Positions 1 through 9,260 of a stretch of 64,000 nucleotides of DNA are shown here, piece by piece. Numbering within the stretch: the first letter of the stretch is position 1; every line of letters begins with the position of its first letter. The notes beneath the pieces are model-generated. The model was not told the DNA's origin. It saw only the letters and a list, made by a program, of their open reading frames with translations, and searched no databases. This DNA is from Acidobacteriota bacterium (lineage in GTDB: Bacteria; Acidobacteriota; Terriglobia; Versatilivoradales; Versatilivoraceae), in the NCBI GenBank assembly GCA_022826755.1, contig JAJDUG010000077.1, positions 1 to 64,000 on the forward strand, in the 5' to 3' direction. Position numbers and translations under genes: made by a program.

Positions 1-2
1 CC

Positions 3-146
3 TATCCGGTCGAGCGCACCCTCCTGACCTCCGGCCTGGTGATCGCCGGAGTCCATTCCCTCGGCCAAGGCGGAAAGAGGCTGGAGACCCCCCACCTGGC
101 AGTCCGCTACCAGGCCCCCCGGGAATCGCACTTCATGCGGAACTGA
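3..146 (+). CDS. C-terminal end of a conserved lipoprotein-family protein (partial)
   Basis: The gene enters from the left edge and ends at a TGA. Only 47 residues are visible. They align by eye with the C-terminal part of the protein encoded at 6288-7778: both contain PVERT, then L-T-(S/T)-G, then GQGG(K/R)R, then TPHLA. It is therefore the 3' end of a paralogue of that uncharacterised family. The paralogue here stops shortly after the shared block, whereas the 6288 protein carries an extra low-complexity tail. No function can be assigned. Confidence 0.75.
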   Translation, partial: YPVERTLLTSGLVIAGVHSLGQGGKRLETPHLAVRYQAPRESHFMRN

Positions 147-589
147 GGCGGGGGTGGAGGGACGGGACGTATCTGAAACAACCCGGTTTCGCGCTGCATG
201 CGACGGGGTATAAAGAGCTATCCACGAAGGGACACGAAGGACGACGAAGGGCCACCAAGCGGGACGGCTCTGCCCCGTCGGCATGGGCCGAGGCCTGGCA
301 ACCCGGCTTCGGCTGGCTTCAGGGGCAAGAGTGAGGGAAGGAGACCCACCCGGGAGCGCGGGCGTCCCGCCCGCCCCAGTCCGGGCGCAGCCCGGCCCCA
401 CTCCCCGTCCGGCTGGCCTCCCAGGAAATGCCCGAACCTGTTTTACCCTGGAATGATCCGCCCTCCGACAACCCCCTCCTTGATGCGAATTTTCACATCA
501 ATGACGGTTCTGCTTCATTGGACAATAGTTGCTCTCTTCCCAAGCGCGGTTCATGTCTCTCTATCCGTAACTCTGCGTCCCCAATCCCG
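147..589. other. Intergenic region with dispersed-repeat fragments
   Basis: No convincing gene. Positions 220-251 hold a CACGAAGG-type near-tandem stretch, and 351-374 hold a copy of the GC-rich palindrome (core GGGCGTCCCGCCCGC) that recurs at about 3010, 11461, 61851 and 62031. A short open stretch from 428 contains PLLDANFHINDGSASLDN, faintly like the end of parallel beta-helix repeats, but it runs on antisense through the next gene and I do not call it. Confidence 0.5.
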
Positions 590-1759
590 TTATGGCACCG
601 GCCGCAGCTCGAGTTCCTGAATGCTCTTGAGCGGCAGGGCGGTGATGGTGTCGGTCAGGGGATACTCCCGGTCACCGGGGTAGATTACCCACAGGTGCTC
701 CAATTCCAGGTCGTCGATGACGATGTGCATGGATTTTGTAGTGCGGGGGGCATCGGTGCACTTGAACTCGAAGCCCCAGCGACGGCCTCGCCGCAGCAAC
801 ATCAGATCCAGCTCGGCGCCGCGTCGGGTACGGTAGAAGTAGGCTTGGCGCTCGCCGTGGGCCAGCAGCGTCTGCTCCAATGCGAATCCCTCCCAACTGG
901 CGCCGTAGCGTGGATGCAGCGGCAGTTCCCGAGGCTCCTCCAGACCCAGCAGGAAATGCAGGATCCCGCTGTCGCGCAGGTAGACCTTGGGTGATTTGAC
1001 GAGGCGCTTGCCCAGGCTTTCCCGCCAGGGAGGGAGCACCCGAATCATGAAGGTGCCCGCCAGCAGATCCCGGTAGCGGTTCACCGCAGTAGCACTCACG
1101 TCCATCGACCGCCCCAGCTCGGTCGCGTTCCAGACTTGTCCGTGAAAATGGGCCAGCATCCGCCAGAAGCGCCCCAAGGCTTCGGGAGATACTCTGGAGC
1201 CCAGTCCCGGGATGTCCCTTTCCAGAAAGGTGCGGGTAAACGACTCCATCCAACGGGTCCATTCCGCCGCCGACCGCGCCAGCCAGGCCCGAGGAAAGCC
1301 GCCGCGCATCCAGAGGCGATCCTGGTTCTCCGGTCCAACCTCGGCGAGCGAGAACCCGCTCACATCCACGAAGAGGATCCTCCCCACCAGAGTCTCCGAA
1401 ATCCCCCGGATCAAGTCCCAGGAAGCGCTGCCCAAGAGCAGGAAGACCGCTTTCCGCCTCCGGTCGTCACAGATCGGGCGCAGGATCTCGAACAGGCCTG
1501 GCATGCGCTGCACTTCGTCGAGAACGATCAGGCCCTCGCTTTGGCGGAGCAGTCTCTCGGGTGTTGCCGACAATGCTTCCCGCACGGCGGCCACCTCGAG
1601 GTCCAGGACCGTCGATGGTCTTGGCCACTCGGACGCCACCTGCGCGGCCAGAGTGGTCTTGCCGACCTGTCTGGCGCCCAGCAAGGCCACTACCGGAACT
1701 TGGGAAAGTCCACCGACAACTTCTGCGACCAGCTTGGGACGAGGAATATATTGTTGCAT
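590..1759 (-). CDS. AAA+ ATPase with DUF4143 domain
   Basis: Cytoplasmic P-loop ATPase of the widespread AAA_14/DUF4143 family, whose biological role is unknown. With the ATG start at 1759 the protein has 389 residues and begins MQQYIPR, the usual opening of this family. A TTG ten codons upstream is the alternative start. Walker A is GARQVGKTT (about residues 28-36) and Walker B is LIVLDE (about 77-82), followed by the arginine-rich half of the ATPase domain. The C-terminal half (about 180-340) has the nuclease-like DUF4143 pattern, including GASWEGFALEQ and FKCTDAP. It stands alone with no partner gene. The region just upstream is less GC-rich than the gene. Confidence 0.85.
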   Translation of the reverse strand: MQQYIPRPKLVAEVVGGLSQVPVVALLGARQVGKTTLAAQVASEWPRPSTVLDLEVAAVREALSATPERLLRQSEGLIVLDEVQRMPGLFEILRPICDDRRRKAVFLLLGSASWDLIRGISETLVGRILFVDVSGFSLAEVGPENQDRLWMRGGFPRAWLARSAAEWTRWMESFTRTFLERDIPGLGSRVSPEALGRFWRMLAHFHGQVWNATELGRSMDVSATAVNRYRDLLAGTFMIRVLPPWRESLGKRLVKSPKVYLRDSGILHFLLGLEEPRELPLHPRYGASWEGFALEQTLLAHGERQAYFYRTRRGAELDLMLLRRGRRWGFEFKCTDAPRTTKSMHIVIDDLELEHLWVIYPGDREYPLTDTITALPLKSIQELELRPVP

Positions 1760-1913
1760 ATCACACGGTATCCAAAGAATAAACAACAATAAATCTTAGT
1801 CGAACAACCCCATCGTGTCCAGTTCCATCGGGAGCGGACTTCCCATTGGACAGGGCGAGCCCTTTCCCTGATCGTGACCGGTGCATCCATTCGATTTTCT
1901 TGAAGAGACGAGG

Positions 1914-2618
1914 TCAGCGGTAAAGAACCGTACAGTCAGGCAGGGCCGCCTGGATCTTGCGGATTCCGTCCGGGGAGACGCGGGTGCCGTAGAGGCCCAC
2001 GGCCTTGAGTTGGGAGAGCTTCTCAAGCTGCTGCAGTTGCGGGTCGCCGATTTGGGTGTAGGAGAGGTCCAGCCAAGCCAGATTGCCCAGGCCCTGCAGG
2101 TGGGCCAGTCCGGAGCCGGTCACCCCGGTGTGCTGAATGCCCAGGAACTCGAGCTGCCGCAGCGGCTTGAAATGCGCCAGCCCGGCATCGGTGATCTTGG
2201 ATCCGTAGAGAAACAACTCCTCGAGATTGGGCAGGTGCCGCAGGCCGGCCAAGCCTTCATCGGTGATCTCGTTCGGCGGGTAGAGCTCAGCCAGCGAGGT
2301 CAGGCCCTTCAGGTGCCGAAGCCCTTCGGTGGTGGCCCGCACCGGCATGATCAGTGTTCGAAGCCGGTTCAGTCCTCCCAGGAGAGTGAGATCGTTGTCG
2401 GTAAGATCGGTCCAATAGAGGTTGAGCAGGGTGATGTGCCCTTCCTCGTCCGCCTGAACCTCGGCGCCCCTGGCCGTCAGCTGATCGGCAAGCCCGGACG
2501 GAGCGCCGGGAGCGGTTTCTGCCGAACGGCTGGACGTTTCGGGTTGACCGCAAGCCCAGCTCAGGATAAGGATTGAGCCAAGCAGGCAAATGCGGAGATG
2601 AGACTGGCGGGTCGACAT
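1914..2618 (-). CDS. Leucine-rich-repeat lipoprotein
   Basis: A 234-residue exported lipoprotein. The N-terminus has a positively charged start, a hydrophobic segment and a lipobox LSWAC with the cysteine near residue 23, so it is probably anchored to a membrane. After a short linker there are about six 24-residue ribonuclease-inhibitor-like leucine-rich repeats (L..L..L.L..T.I...GL..L), starting near residue 60 and running to the C-terminus. Such small LRR lipoproteins are common in Planctomycetes and Acidobacteria and are assumed to bind proteins; the target is unknown. It has its own upstream region and no obvious operon partner. Confidence 0.8.
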   Translation of the reverse strand: MSTRQSHLRICLLGSILILSWACGQPETSSRSAETAPGAPSGLADQLTARGAEVQADEEGHITLLNLYWTDLTDNDLTLLGGLNRLRTLIMPVRATTEGLRHLKGLTSLAELYPPNEITDEGLAGLRHLPNLEELFLYGSKITDAGLAHFKPLRQLEFLGIQHTGVTGSGLAHLQGLGNLAWLDLSYTQIGDPQLQQLEKLSQLKAVGLYGTRVSPDGIRKIQAALPDCTVLYR

Positions 2619-3112
2619 GGGTTCCTGGTGAGTGCCCCTCCTGGACGACTTGGAGTCCGGGGCGGCACCGGCTGGGTGAGTACAAAGGCGTCATTGTAGC
2701 AAACGGGATTGGGGGAAGGCCGGCGTTGCCCGTAACGTGCTCGAACGGCAACACCAAGGGCCACTGACCCCACCGCTGGTAGTGACTCACGGGGCGTGGG
2801 GTTTGCCCGCCCTCTGGATCGACTGCGGGCGGAGCCCTTGTCTCTCCGACTCCCTCTCAAAGGGGGAGTGATTCTTGAGGCCTGCACGGGGCTTCTTGCC
2901 CCATTGCATGGCAGGATGTAAATCCTGTTTCCCGTTTCTGGCGTCAAGGATGTATCTGGTTTGCACCCTGGCCCGGAGGAGGCGGCGGAAACGTCGGAAG
3001 GAAGAGGATGCGGGCGGGACGCCCGCGCTCCCGGGAAAGGCCAATCACTCCCCCTTGAGAGGAAGTTGCAGGAACCGAACGGTCAGACTGCTACAGCAGG
3101 GGAGGTCCAAAC
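2619..3112. other. Intergenic region containing a repeat element
   Basis: No gene supported. Most of the right half is the repeat element at 2850-3065. The Shine-Dalgarno GGGGAGG at 3099-3105 belongs to the hydrolase starting at 3113. Confidence 0.5.
2850..3065. repeat. MITE-like element bounded by inverted repeats
   Basis: About 24 bases at 2850-2873 (containing CCTCTCAAAGGGGGAGTGAT) recur inverted at about 3042-3065 (ATCACTCCCCCTTGAGAGG), differing by only a base or two. The roughly 216-base interval has no plausible gene and carries a copy of the GC palindrome at 3010-3035. The layout suggests a small non-autonomous element or a folded repeat; no target-site duplication was established. 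Confidence 0.55.
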
Positions 3113-4270
3113 ATGACGGTAACTGAAACGGCGAGTCGGGAGGCCCGCGGAATTTCGCGGCGGCGGTTCGTGGCGACCGCTCCTACGGTGCTGGCCGGTC
3201 TGGCTTGGGCGGCCAAGCCCGGGCGCGCCGGGAGCGCCGAGGTGGAGTGGCTGGAGGAGGTGCAGAAGCCACCCTCCCGGCTGCCGCCCGAGGCTCCCGA
3301 GCTGCCTCCCCTGCTGGTCGGTGAGGGCGGAGCGCCCATCCGCTCCCGGGCTCAGTGGGAATCCGAACGGAGGCGGATCAGGCGGGACTGGATGCAATTC
3401 CTGGGTCCCATGCCCGCCGACAGGCCGCCGCTCGATATGGAGGTCCTTGAAGAGGAAGCGCTGCACGGGGACCTGGTGCGGCAACTGGTTCGCTACAACG
3501 CCGAGGCCGGGGTGCGGGTGGAGGGCTACCTGCTGGCGCCGGCGGCGGCCTCGGCGCGGGACCGGCGGGCGGGGGTGGTGGTGATGCACCAGACCAGCAG
3601 TCTCACCATCGACCTGGCGGCGGGGGTCAACGGCCCCGAGGAGCAGCAGGTCGGACTGAAGCTGGCTCGCCGCGGCCTGGTGGCTTTTTGCCCGCGCTGC
3701 TTTCTGTGGCAGGATGCCGGCAACTTCCTGGAGGCCATGGCCCGCTTCAAGAAACGCCACCCGGAGGCCCTCTGCATGCACAAGATGCTGTGGGACGCCA
3801 TGCGGGGCGTGGATCTGCTGCAGAGCCTGCCCCAGGTGGACGGTTCCCGCATCGGGGCGGCAGGCCATTCGCTGGGAGCCATCGAATCGCTCTACCTGGC
3901 CGCCTTCGACGAGCGAGTGAAGGCGACGGTGGCCAGTGAAGCGGGTCTGGACTTCAGCTTCACCAACTGGCACGATCCCTGGTTCCTGGGCCCCGCCATC
4001 CGCAGCCCCGATTTCAGGCTGAACCACCACCAGTTGCTGGCTCTGACCGCCCCCCGGGCCTTCCTGCTGCTGGCCGGAGAATCGGGCCGCCACGCCGCCG
4101 ACGGCGATCGAAGCTGGCCTTTCATCGAAGCTGCCTTGAAGGTCTACCGGCTGTACGGCTCACCGGCCCGCCTGGGGATCTACAACCACGGCAAGGGACA
4201 CACCCTGCCGCCCCAGGCCTTCCGGAGAATGGCCCAGTGGCTGGAAACCTATTTGAAGGTAAAAGGCTGA
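3113..4270 (+). CDS. Tat-exported alpha/beta hydrolase (acetylxylan-esterase/dienelactone-hydrolase type)
   Basis: A 385-residue exported hydrolase. The start follows GGGGAGG with 7-base spacing. The N-terminus carries a twin-arginine signal (SRRRFV, residues 15-20) and a hydrophobic stretch ending near AWAA. The alpha/beta-hydrolase core shows a VVVMHQ strand (about 155-160), the nucleophile elbow AAGHSLGA with Ser253, and a late GKGH giving the catalytic histidine (about 362-366). This order is typical of the large planctomycete/acidobacterial family annotated as acetylxylan esterase-like or dienelactone hydrolase. Substrate unknown, but an ester of a plant or algal glycan is plausible. It converges on the symporter gene downstream. 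Confidence 0.85.
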   Translation: MTVTETASREARGISRRRFVATAPTVLAGLAWAAKPGRAGSAEVEWLEEVQKPPSRLPPEAPELPPLLVGEGGAPIRSRAQWESERRRIRRDWMQFLGPMPADRPPLDMEVLEEEALHGDLVRQLVRYNAEAGVRVEGYLLAPAAASARDRRAGVVVMHQTSSLTIDLAAGVNGPEEQQVGLKLARRGLVAFCPRCFLWQDAGNFLEAMARFKKRHPEALCMHKMLWDAMRGVDLLQSLPQVDGSRIGAAGHSLGAIESLYLAAFDERVKATVASEAGLDFSFTNWHDPWFLGPAIRSPDFRLNHHQLLALTAPRAFLLLAGESGRHAADGDRSWPFIEAALKVYRLYGSPARLGIYNHGKGHTLPPQAFRRMAQWLETYLKVKG

Positions 4271-4322
4271 ATCGGGTGGGAATCCAGGGCGGGCCGGGGC
4301 GTCCGGTCTCCATCCCCGACAC

Positions 4323-6281
4323 TCAGAAGAAGACGTACATCAGGAAAACCGCCGAGGCGCAGAGGACTCCGGCCCAGAAGCGGTCGTCCCGCAGCTTCCC
4401 GGCCAGCGCCCGCGCCCCAGCCGCGCCGTCCTTTGCTTTCCCCATGCCCACCCAGAAGAGCGCCAGGGTCCAGGCGGCTCCCAGCAGGGCCGCTGAAAAG
4501 GGTCTCAGCGTTTCCCGGTAGACCCACCAGCCGAGCAGCGCGAACCAGGCGATCGAGACCAGCAGGCCGATGGCGATCCTGGCGAGGTCCCGGGATGAAT
4601 GGCCGGTGAGGTCGGTCCAGACCAGCTTTTCCTTGTCCGGGTCGCGCCGGCTGGTCAGGCTGACCGCCACCTGGGTGGCCGCGCACAGGAGGATCACCAG
4701 CACCACCCGGTGAAAGAAGTTGAGCTCCGATCCGAAATAGCCCGAGACCCCGGGGTGGCTCAGGTGGTAGCTGTTGTAGGCAAACTCCACCAGCCAGGAA
4801 TAGAAGATCCCGCCCAGGATGGTGGCGAAGCCGGCCGCCGGAGTGCTGCGCCTCCAGAACATCCCCATCAGGAAGGCCACCAGCAGGCCGGGCATCAGGT
4901 AGCTCCCGTACTGCACGATCTGGAGGAAGAAGTTTTCTTCCGAGTTGGGATCGAGCACGAAGATGGCCAGCAGCGCCGCCAGCACCACGAAGAAGAGGAT
5001 GCAGAGCCGGCCCACCAGGATCATTCGGCGCTCGTCGGCGTTGGGGTTCAGGTGGCGCTTGTAGACGTCCACCGCCACCAGGGTGGCGGCCGAATTCATC
5101 ATGGAGTCGATGGAGGAGAGAATGGCCCCGATGACTCCGGCCATGATCACCCCGACCACTCCGGTGCCCAGCGGGATCACCAGCTTGACCAGCTCGGTGA
5201 AGGCCGTATCGGGGGCGATGGTGCGGTCCGGCAGCCGGGTCTGAAACAGGTAGAAGGCGGCCACGCCGGTTCCGATGGCGAAGAAGGGGATCAGCATCTT
5301 CAGGAACCCGGCCACGACGATCCCCCAGCGCGCCTCCAGGTCGCTGCGGGCGCTCAGGGCCCGCTGCACGATGAACTGGTTGGTCCCCCAGTAGAAGCAG
5401 TGCAGGGCCATCAGCCCGGTCAGCACGCCCGTCCAGGGAAGCTCGGGGTGGCTGGCCGGCAGGTAGAGATGCATCTTGCCGGCCCCTTGCCGGTCCAGTT
5501 CCATCATGGAGTCCCAGCCGCCGATCTGTCCGAAGGTCAGAATGGCCAGCAGTATCCCCGCCCCCAGCAGCAGGACCGACTGAATCACGTCGGTCCAGAT
5601 GACAGCCTTCAGCCCGCCCCAGATGGTGTAGCTGGCCGAGATCGCCGCCAGGGCGATCACGAAGAAGGCGTAGTAGAAGGGGTTCACATTGAGCTTGGCC
5701 CGACCGGGCTGGGCCTGTTCAAGGCCAGTTGCAGGACCTTCTCCCTCGGCGGCGAGACCTGAACCGGCAGGCCCCCGCGTCTCGGCGGCCGCTGTCACCG
5801 CCACCCGGCTGACGGCGTCGCCGCCCAGCAGCACGCAGACCGAGCGCGAGCCGATGTAGAGCGCCGGCACCATCTGGATGACGGCCATCAGGACCACCAT
5901 GATGAGCGAATAGGCCAGGCGGCTGCGCTCGTCGTAGCGGGCCCCCAGGTAGTGGGAAAGGGTGTAGACCTTCAAGCGCCGGTAGACGGGCAGGAAGCCG
6001 TAGCAGAGCAGCATCAGTCCCACGATGGCTCCGAGCTCGAAGTGGGCCTGGGCGAAACCCACGCTGAACCCGATTCCCATCATTCCCACCATGTGGTTGG
6101 CGCTGACGTTGCTGCCGAAAATCGAACCGGCCACTCCCCACCAGGGGGTGTCGCGTCCGGCCAGGAAGAAGTCCTCGGAGGTCTCCTCTCTGCGGCTGGC
6201 CCAGAGGCCGATGGCCAGCACGGCCGCCAGGGATCCAAAAAAGACGATCAGGTCGGGGGTGGTCAGGACATTCTCGGCCAA
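4323..6281 (-). CDS. Sodium:solute symporter (SSS family)
   Basis: A 652-residue inner-membrane carrier of the SSS/SGLT family. It has 13-15 hydrophobic segments, an early DFFLAGRDTPWW motif that marks the family, and the core GANVSANHMVG-like and AILSSIDSMMNSAATL segments. SSS proteins import sugars, carboxylates or amino acids with sodium. The apparent start is TTG at 6281, only six bases after the stop of the lipoprotein gene 6288-7778, so the two are almost certainly co-transcribed. A hydrophilic alanine/glycine-rich insert lies near residues 160-185. The substrate cannot be read from sequence. Confidence 0.9.
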   Translation of the reverse strand: MAENVLTTPDLIVFFGSLAAVLAIGLWASRREETSEDFFLAGRDTPWWGVAGSIFGSNVSANHMVGMMGIGFSVGFAQAHFELGAIVGLMLLCYGFLPVYRRLKVYTLSHYLGARYDERSRLAYSLIMVVLMAVIQMVPALYIGSRSVCVLLGGDAVSRVAVTAAAETRGPAGSGLAAEGEGPATGLEQAQPGRAKLNVNPFYYAFFVIALAAISASYTIWGGLKAVIWTDVIQSVLLLGAGILLAILTFGQIGGWDSMMELDRQGAGKMHLYLPASHPELPWTGVLTGLMALHCFYWGTNQFIVQRALSARSDLEARWGIVVAGFLKMLIPFFAIGTGVAAFYLFQTRLPDRTIAPDTAFTELVKLVIPLGTGVVGVIMAGVIGAILSSIDSMMNSAATLVAVDVYKRHLNPNADERRMILVGRLCILFFVVLAALLAIFVLDPNSEENFFLQIVQYGSYLMPGLLVAFLMGMFWRRSTPAAGFATILGGIFYSWLVEFAYNSYHLSHPGVSGYFGSELNFFHRVVLVILLCAATQVAVSLTSRRDPDKEKLVWTDLTGHSSRDLARIAIGLLVSIAWFALLGWWVYRETLRPFSAALLGAAWTLALFWVGMGKAKDGAAGARALAGKLRDDRFWAGVLCASAVFLMYVFF

Positions 6282-6287
6282 TGGAGG

Positions 6288-7778
6288 TCACCGTTCAGTG
6301 GAAGTGTTGGCCGGTCGAGGACCGCGAACCGTGCCGTCACGGCCGATGGGAATGGAGGCGGCGGCCGGGGTGGCGCCGGGGACCAGGGTGGTCCAGTCGC
6401 CGGAACTGGCCCCGGATGGCCGCGACCCGGCGGGCCTGCGCACCTTGCCGCCCGGCCGGTAGGCAATGCCCGCCAGGTGGGGGGTCTGGACCCTGCGCCC
6501 GCCCTGGCCGCGGGAGATCATGGCGGCCTCCAGGATGCCGGTAGTCAGGTAGGTTCGCTCCACCGGGCTGGGCGGCTGCCCCGAGAGCAGGAAATCCTCG
6601 ATATTGAGACCCAGGTAACCGAAGGCGGCATGGGTGGGGCCGCTCTGGGTGTGGTATTCCAGGGCGTCGATGGCGGCGCCCCGCTGCTGGGCGTAGGCGA
6701 ACTTGCGGACGTAGCCGTTGTCTCCCAGCATGAGCACCGCCGCCTGCAGGCCGTCCATGTATTCCACCAGGAAGACGTGGGGAGAATCCACCTTTCCGGG
6801 GTCCAACCTGGAGGGCCCGTCTTCGATGCTGCTCAAGGCGGCATTGGCCAGGGACATGGACCACTTGCCGGCATCGCCGGCCCGCCACACCTCCTCGCCC
6901 GACAGGCACTGCACCGAGCGGACGCCGGTTTCGCCTCCCTTTCGTCGCTCCACCTGGCTCTGCAGCACTTCCAGAGCGTGGAACCCGTAACGCTCCACCA
7001 TGTGGAAACCGGTGACCAGCGCCCGATCGATCTTGACGTCCAGGGGATGTTCCCGGTTGGGCCGGCGCCAGACCACCGGCAGGGCCGAGCCGGCCCAGAG
7101 GGGTATCCCCGCCTCCCGGGCCGTCTCATACATCCAGCGGGCGTCCTCCCAGCGATAGGAGAGGTGCTTGTCATTGAAAACGGGCACCGGGCGGGCGGCT
7201 TCTCCGATGACGCCCGCGATCTGCTCGAAGAAATAGCGGCGCGGCAGCATCTCCTGTCCCAGCCTGGACACCGGGTAGTCCCCGTGCTCGCCGATCAGCA
7301 GGACCCCGTCCACCGCCAGCTTGTCGCCTCCCAGGGTCAGCGCCGCCCGGATGCTCTCGTAGACGGGAACGTCGAACTCGTGGGCCAACTGGCGTCCGAC
7401 GTCCCGCTGGTGAATCTGGTCGATGTAGAGCGAGGCGATAGCGGTCCGGGGCGGAACCACACCCTCGTCGGTGGGAAATCCCCGCAGGAACTTGTCCACG
7501 ATCACGCCGGCGTGGCTGTTGGGGAAGAAGGTGGTGACGATGGCGGCGATTCTCGGGAGCGGTTCGGAGGACTGGGCCGGCCCGGCGGCTGTCTTCCCGG
7601 AGCCATCAGGTCCCGGCCCCTTCCTTGCCGGCCCCGAGCAGGCGCCACTTGCCAGCAGCAGAAGGATTGCGGCCAGGAGGAAAAGGAAACAGGGGCGACG
7701 GCAGGGAGCCGGGACGGATGGCAATAATCGGATGGAGCGAACGGAGATGGGCAAGGAGGATACCGTCAGTGGGAACAA
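6288..7778 (-). CDS. Conserved lipoprotein of unknown function, paired with a symporter
   Basis: About 496 residues. The start is uncertain: the longest reading begins with TTG and no ATG precedes the signal. A hydrophobic segment and lipobox LLASGAC (cysteine about residue 47) predict a lipoprotein. The mature part begins IAAIVTTFFPNSH and contains LLIGEHGDYP, VPVFNDKHLSY and LWAGSALPVVWR; I recognise it as a recurrent but uncharacterised acidobacterial/planctomycete family. It resembles an oxidoreductase-like fold superficially, but no cofactor motif is clear. The C-terminal 50 residues are low-complexity and absent from the paralogue ending at position 146. The symporter follows after six bases, suggesting a substrate-handling pair. 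Confidence 0.75.
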   Translation of the reverse strand: MFPLTVSSLPISVRSIRLLPSVPAPCRRPCFLFLLAAILLLLASGACSGPARKGPGPDGSGKTAAGPAQSSEPLPRIAAIVTTFFPNSHAGVIVDKFLRGFPTDEGVVPPRTAIASLYIDQIHQRDVGRQLAHEFDVPVYESIRAALTLGGDKLAVDGVLLIGEHGDYPVSRLGQEMLPRRYFFEQIAGVIGEAARPVPVFNDKHLSYRWEDARWMYETAREAGIPLWAGSALPVVWRRPNREHPLDVKIDRALVTGFHMVERYGFHALEVLQSQVERRKGGETGVRSVQCLSGEEVWRAGDAGKWSMSLANAALSSIEDGPSRLDPGKVDSPHVFLVEYMDGLQAAVLMLGDNGYVRKFAYAQQRGAAIDALEYHTQSGPTHAAFGYLGLNIEDFLLSGQPPSPVERTYLTTGILEAAMISRGQGGRRVQTPHLAGIAYRPGGKVRRPAGSRPSGASSGDWTTLVPGATPAAASIPIGRDGTVRGPRPANTSTER

Positions 7779-7886
7779 CCGGGGATCAAGGGTTGAGGTC
7801 GGAACCGGCCCCGACCCGCGAGGGCCGCAAACAGGCTCCGATTACTTCCAATCGGGGCCCCCGCCGACTTCGGCAGGGGCTCCGGA

Positions 7887-9227
7887 TCAGATCAGCTCGT
7901 GGAGGGGCTGGCCCTGCTTGTCGCCGATGGCGTTGGCGATATAGATGGGCCGGCGCCCCGGACCCAGGTAGGTCTTGGTGTAGTCGATGCCGAGGGCCTT
8001 GTAGACCGTGGCGAAGAGGTCTCCGATGGTGACCATGCGCTCGGCCACGTAGGCGCCCCGCTCGTCGCTGGCTCCCACCACCTGGCCACCCTTGATGCCG
8101 CCGCCGCCCAGCGCCAGCGACCAGCAGTGGGCCCAGTGGTCCCGGCCACGTCCGGGGTTGATCTTGGGGGTGCGGCCGAACTCGCCCATCACCAGCACGA
8201 CGGTGGATTCGAGCAGGCCCCGCTGGTCCAGGTCTTCCAGCAGCGCCGAAAGGGACCGGTCCAGGGGAGGAACCAGGACATTCCTCAGGTAGTGGTCGTT
8301 CTTGTAGTGGGTGTCCCAGTTGTGCCCGTCGGCAGGGTTCCAGCCGTCCACGGTCACGAACCGGCAGCCGGCCTCGACCAGCCGGCGCGCCAGCAGGACG
8401 CCCTGTCCGAACCGGTCGGTCCCGTAGGTTTCCTTGGTCTTGGTGGATTCGAGCGAAAGGTCGAAGGCCTGCCGGACGCGCGGAGAGGTGATCAGGTTCA
8501 GCGCCCGTTCGTCAAAGGCATCCACCAGGCCGAAATTGGCGGCGGCCTCCATGCGGCGGTAGCGCTCGTCCACCAGGCTCAGAAAGGATTGCCGGGCCTG
8601 CAGGGCCTCGACCGAAATCTCTCCCGGAAGCGTCAGGTCGGCGACCTTGAAATCCTTGCCGTCGCTGATGCGATCGGACGAAGTCAGGGTCAGCGGTTCG
8701 TACATGGGAGAGATGAACCCGGCGCTGCGACAGTTCAGGCGGCCGCGGCTGGTGGTCACGTAGGCGGGCATCTCGTTGCGCTGGCCCAACTCCCTGGCCA
8801 CGATCGACCCCACGCTGGGGAAGCGGGTGGTGGTGGTCGGGAGATGGCCGGTCATGGTGTAGTAGCTGCCTTCCGAGTGGGCGTTGGACTCGCTCTTCAT
8901 GGAGCGGACGATCGACAGCTTGTCCATGTGCTTGGCCACCTTGGGAAGGATCTCCGAGATCTGGATGCCGGGCACGTTGGTGGAGATGGGATTGAACCCG
9001 CTGTTGCCCTTGACGTCCCAGGTGTCCAGGTGGCTCTGGCCCCCAAACATCCAGATCATGATGCAGGACTGGGCCTTGGCCTTTGGGCTGGCGCTGGCCA
9101 TCAGGCTGGACAACTGGAAATAGTCGCTCAGGCTGAGCCCCATGTAGCTGAGCGCGCCGGCCTTGATAAAAGCCCGGCGGCCCGGTAGATGCGATCCTGC
9201 GCCTGACGTGTGGACCCGTCGTTTCAT
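7887..9227 (-). CDS. DUF1501 family protein, Tat-exported
   Basis: A 446-residue member of DUF1501, an alkaline-phosphatase-superfamily-like fold abundant in Planctomycetes, Verrucomicrobia and Acidobacteria and still without a proven activity. It has a twin-arginine signal GRRAFIK (about 16-22) and the family blocks MIWMFGGQSHLDTWD, SEGSYYTMTGH, VLVMGEFGRTPKIN and GRDHWAHCWS, with histidines and aspartates suitable for metal binding. The ATG at 9225-9227 is preceded by AAGGAGAG. Unlike the copy at 51.5 kb it has no DUF1549/DUF1553 partner next to it; the lipoprotein/symporter pair follows after 108 bases. Confidence 0.9.
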   Translation of the reverse strand: MKRRVHTSGAGSHLPGRRAFIKAGALSYMGLSLSDYFQLSSLMASASPKAKAQSCIMIWMFGGQSHLDTWDVKGNSGFNPISTNVPGIQISEILPKVAKHMDKLSIVRSMKSESNAHSEGSYYTMTGHLPTTTTRFPSVGSIVARELGQRNEMPAYVTTSRGRLNCRSAGFISPMYEPLTLTSSDRISDGKDFKVADLTLPGEISVEALQARQSFLSLVDERYRRMEAAANFGLVDAFDERALNLITSPRVRQAFDLSLESTKTKETYGTDRFGQGVLLARRLVEAGCRFVTVDGWNPADGHNWDTHYKNDHYLRNVLVPPLDRSLSALLEDLDQRGLLESTVVLVMGEFGRTPKINPGRGRDHWAHCWSLALGGGGIKGGQVVGASDERGAYVAERMVTIGDLFATVYKALGIDYTKTYLGPGRRPIYIANAIGDKQGQPLHELI

Positions 9228-9260
9228 GGCGAACTCTCCTTGGATTTACGGATACACGAT

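Noticed and set aside
428-994. Plus-strand frame starting with a beta-helix-like phrase
   Set aside because: Only about 20 residues look familiar and most of the frame is antisense to the DUF4143 ATPase; too weak to call.
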